Translations under genes and position numbers: made by a program
Notes under the pieces: generated by a model
The model's input: the letters and a program-made list of their open reading frames with translations, nothing else
The model's database searches: none
Told to the model about the DNA's origin: nothing
In this document: in pieces, positions 61,660 through 64,000 of the stretch
How positions within the stretch are numbered: position 1 is the first letter of the stretch
How the letters are laid out: every line of letters begins with the position of its first letter
From: Bacillota bacterium
GTDB taxonomy: Bacteria; Bacillota; Clostridia; Lachnospirales; Lachnospiraceae
Reading direction: 5' to 3'
Assembly: GCA_023439505.1 (NCBI GenBank)
Contig: JAEXNR010000052.1
Span: 133,926 to 197,925 of the forward strand
DNA length: 64,000 nucleotides

Positions 61660-62517
61660 TTATTGTAGACTATTTTGCTCTTTCACTGGAATCAATAATT
61701 GAAAGCTGTGATAAGCCGGATCTCTAAATATGTCTTCATAGACCTCAATATTATCATAATCCTCTATGTCATATCCCAGACTTTTTGCATAACCAATCGT
61801 GCCAGTATAGGCATCCGGTACACTAATAAAAGCGGGAACATCCGCCTGGAAATAGGTCTTTTCCTGTACGATACGGCTTACCATGCCTGATGGTATCTCC
61901 CCGATACAATTCACTCTTATGCCAGCCAGATATCGAAAATGATTGCCATCACAGTTTTCATGTTCACAAATACCGTACATGATCATTGGATCATATGAAT
62001 GCTTTATTTCATTAACACGTGTGAGAAAACAGCTCCACAACCTGCCTATTGCGCCATCAGAATCCCACTGTGCAGCGACACACTCCATTCCTATCACCTG
62101 ACAGTCTTTTGAATGTAGAATAGTATACTTCATCTGCTGATCATTCTCTACCTGATTTTTCGATAGCAGAGACTGTCTTTTCAGCGGCGGGGCTCCTTTA
62201 CTTTCTTTATATTTTTTGGGGGATATTCCGTATATCCTGGTGAAAGCACGTGTAAACACATCATGAGATTCAAATCCATATTCATAAGCAATACTGGCTA
62301 TCGTTTTATTGGTTGCAATTATATCCTTTGCCGCTATCGATAGTTTTCGTCTTAAGATATATGCACCAACTGTATCTCCGGTCAGTCTCCTAAACAAACG
62401 ATAAAAATGCGGTACTGAAAAACCTGCCGCGGCAGAAATATCATAAAGACTTATCTCTTCCATTATATTATCTTCTATATAATTCAATGCTCTTAGCATA
62501 CTTTGGTCCGCCGGCAT
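61660..62517 (-). CDS. AraC-family regulator with effector-binding domain
   Basis: 285 residues. The AraC domain (about 5-105) has YDISAAAGFSVPHFYRLFRRL and IAYEYGFESHDVFTRAFTRIYG. A GyrI-like effector domain follows (about 125-285, CQVIGMECVAAQWD). AGGTGATGAGGGG stands before the ATG. First of a two-gene unit with the transglutaminase-like protein. Confidence 0.9.
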   Translation of the reverse strand: MPADQSMLRALNYIEDNIMEEISLYDISAAAGFSVPHFYRLFRRLTGDTVGAYILRRKLSIAAKDIIATNKTIASIAYEYGFESHDVFTRAFTRIYGISPKKYKESKGAPPLKRQSLLSKNQVENDQQMKYTILHSKDCQVIGMECVAAQWDSDGAIGRLWSCFLTRVNEIKHSYDPMIMYGICEHENCDGNHFRYLAGIRVNCIGEIPSGMVSRIVQEKTYFQADVPAFISVPDAYTGTIGYAKSLGYDIEDYDNIEVYEDIFRDPAYHSFQLLIPVKEQNSLQ

Positions 62518-62793
62518 CCCTCATCACCTCCAAATAAATTGTATCATTTTATATTCCTTATTTCTCGATGAATTTTATCAATTATTTCTAAACCCCTTAA
62601 ATCATATCCACCCGTCATAAAAACTTTAAAAAAGCGATTTACCAATAAAGCAAAAATGACGCTTCGCATTTGATATATCATCACTATATAAAAGCTGATT
62701 CAAATATATTAATCAGTTTGCTTTTATTGGCTTTATATGAGCTTTAAGGCTATTTAAGTTGTAGGAAGCCATATTTTCATTCACTGCACTTTC

Positions 62794-63396
62794 TCACTCC
62801 GATATATTATTACACCCACCGGCTGATGCCATCACATCTGCCGCCTCCACTACTTCCGGCGCATCAATTGTAAGTTCTGCATTGTCTGCTATTTCATTGG
62901 GATCTGGATTCTGGCCGTCAGATTGTTCCTTTTCCCATAGGGAATCATATTGCTTATTCTCTTTCATTTCATTCATCATAGCTGCGTTTTTTGCGGACAT
63001 ATACATAACCATGCTGTATTCCATAAGTTTCTTTTCATCTGCGGGCGGCACTTTTCCACCCTTGGAGATTCTTCTTGCAACCTCCATGATTTTTGCGATG
63101 TCCCTGGCTTGTTCGGACATTGTATCACCTTGTTGTCTGGCTATTTCTGCATTATATAATCCAGAACGAATTTCCATGACCTGCTCCATGAAACTATGGT
63201 ATTCTTCACACTTTTCTGAGACAGCATGATAGGATAATTCAAGAGTAACAGCTTCTTTTAAAAATTGCTCCTTGTTATTTGGGTTGATTTTGCTCTTTTC
63301 TTCTAATTCCTTCTTTTTTTTCGATAAAAACATCTTCTGATCCCAGTACTTTTCCATCTGTGCCGAATAAATCTTTCGCGCTTCCACTATTTTCAT
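62794..63396 (-). CDS. helical protein of unknown function
   Basis: 200 residues, no signal peptide or membrane helix. Mostly charged helix (about 1-135) with coiled-coil character: KKKKELEEKSKINPNNKEQFLKEA is one part. A segment MEVARRISKGGKVPPADEKKLMEYS follows, then an acidic, low-complexity tail. AAGGAGG stands 7 bases before the ATG, so it is a real gene. I do not recognise the family; the KGGKVP-x-x-DEKKLM motif may be a useful search tag. Confidence 0.75.
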   Translation of the reverse strand: MKIVEARKIYSAQMEKYWDQKMFLSKKKKELEEKSKINPNNKEQFLKEAVTLELSYHAVSEKCEEYHSFMEQVMEIRSGLYNAEIARQQGDTMSEQARDIAKIMEVARRISKGGKVPPADEKKLMEYSMVMYMSAKNAAMMNEMKENKQYDSLWEKEQSDGQNPDPNEIADNAELTIDAPEVVEAADVMASAGGCNNISE

Positions 63397-63572
63397 GATA
63401 CTACCTCCTTATAACCCCCATGAATTCTATCGCTCAAAGAATATATCGTCATATAACCACAAATCTTAAACTATTTGGGATAAAGGTAATCATATACATT
63501 ATGTACGTTTTAATTTTATTAACTGAATTTAAACATTTAAACTCAATTTCCTTGCAAAAATTGTGTCCCCAC

Positions 63573-63749
63573 TTGACAACCCCATTTTTCATGCTATACT
63601 AAAACAGTCACAAACGCCCTAAAAACAAGGTCTTTGGGCGATATTAAACCGAGTGTTCGAGACCTTCCACTCGTAAAACAAAACATTCGGAAGTGTTCTT
63701 TTATCTAGTTCTATCAGCCTTTATCCTTCCCATGGATGAAGGCTTTTTT
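63573..63749 (+). ncRNA. small RNA gene with promoter, kissing-loop potential and terminator
   Basis: Promoter TTGACA (63573-63578), 16 bases, TATACT (63595-63600) with an extended TGC. Predicted transcript about 63607-63749, 140-145 bases. Stem 1 CGCCC/GGGCG (63615-63619, 63636-63640). Stem 2 CGAGTG/CACTCG (63650-63655, 63668-63673). Loop 1 holds AAGGTCT (63627-63633) and loop 2 holds the exact complement AGACCTT (63660-63666). Stem 3 AACATT/AGTGTT (63682-63687, 63692-63697). The terminator is a 10-bp stem at 63717-63743 with TTTTTT. No open frame of note lies inside. I do not recognise the family. Confidence 0.6.
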
Positions 63750-63794
63750 AAGAATATGACCTTTCTCTATTTTCATCTGATTTCATCTGATAAA

Positions 63795-63851
63795 TACCGA
63801 GTTGAGTCAGAATATTGAGTCAAAAATAGGACTGTTCCCAGTCCTATTTTT
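63795..63851. repeat. GAGTTGAGTCA repeat with bidirectional terminator hairpin
   Basis: TACCGAGTTGAGTCA, then ATTGAGTCA, then a 13-bp stem (63822-63834 with 63839-63851) having GGACTG/CAGTCC at its tip and A/T tracts at the base. Same build as the copy at 55404. Confidence 0.7.
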
Positions 63852-63957
63852 ATTCCTTAAACCTAGATTATTCATCTAGTATGATATCTCTTAAATAAAT
63901 GGACTATATATTCATCCTATGATATACTCTATATATAAAACTTTGGAGGAATATATC

Positions 63958-64000
63958 ATGGGAAGAAAAGCTATATCAATCGAACTAACAACAGCAGATA
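63958..64000 (+). CDS. start of a probable IS630-type transposase (cut by right edge)
   Basis: Only 14 codons are in the window. The protein begins MGRKAISIELTTAD, which resembles the opening of IS630-family transposases (Arg-Lys/Arg-Ala-x-x-Ile-x-Leu-Thr). GGAGGA stands 7 bases before the ATG. The call needs the sequence to the right. Confidence 0.5.
   Translation, partial: MGRKAISIELTTAD

Noticed and set aside
1..64000. CRISPR arrays, rRNA or tRNA genes
   Set aside because: I saw no regularly spaced repeats, rRNA segments or complete cloverleafs on either strand by eye; a program could still find a tRNA that I missed.

Overview
The window looks like a chromosomal segment of a low-GC, spore-forming Gram-positive anaerobe of the class Clostridia, most likely family Lachnospiraceae. 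Grounds: spoVG, Firmicutes-type DnaD and DnaI-like primosome genes, strong AAGGAGG ribosome binding sites, frequent TTG/GTG starts, PadR-HAAS and XRE-DUF3784 cassettes, and base composition near 40% GC judged by eye. No rRNA, tRNA or CRISPR array was found.

Layout. (1) 1-4063, minus strand: F-type ATP synthase genes in the order membrane protein, atpB, atpE, atpE, atpF, atpH, atpA (atpA runs off the left edge). The two c-subunit genes encode identical proteins with about 35 synonymous differences. (2) 4284-10638: spoVG, murC, a DnaA-box-rich intergenic region, dnaD, a dnaI-like loader and an unusual long PRPP synthetase. (3) 10707-19021, minus: class A PBP, a YhaN/SbcC-like ATPase with an SbcD-like nuclease, two orphan CheY-like receivers, a leaderless amidase and a DUF3006 protein. 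(4) 19247-25108, plus: UbiD decarboxylase, UbiA prenyltransferase, a NitT/TauT-type ABC importer (lipoprotein, ATPase, permease) and UbiX, tightly coupled. This is the strongest candidate for an undescribed system: import, prenylation and decarboxylation of an aromatic carboxylate, perhaps quinone-precursor salvage. (5) 25089-30028: GNAT enzyme, XRE-controlled ABC exporter operon, TSUP permease. (6) 30119-34241: pstSCAB, with a PstS that has two C-terminal Ig-like (Big_2) domains and no lipobox. (7) 34360-42349: an apparently inactive transglutaminase-fold protein, two ECF sigma/anti-sigma pairs with matching candidate promoters, and between them a repeat-containing acidic LPXTS surface protein with its own class D sortase. 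(8) 42443-46706: NhaC-type carrier, aminotransferase and RidA behind a promoter with an intrinsic terminator in its short leader, plus a DauR/YheO-like regulator. (9) 47013-52604: Sua5, a PadR-controlled ABC-2 exporter with a 20-bp-arm palindromic operator, and an XRE/DUF3784 cassette with duplicated operators. (10) 52667-62517: PadR-HAAS cassette with a truncated third gene, three AraC regulators, a VOC protein, an AlkZ-related protein, an ABC-F ATPase behind a long two-terminator leader, and a transglutaminase. (11) 62518-64000: a helical protein of unknown function, a small RNA gene with its own promoter, kissing-loop potential and terminator (a diverged copy lies at 60339), dispersed GAGTTGAGTCA repeats, and the start of a probable IS630-type transposase.

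Cell-envelope, transport and regulatory genes dominate. Most regulatory calls (operators, promoters, terminators, RNA folds) were made by eye from exact coordinates and have not been computed.
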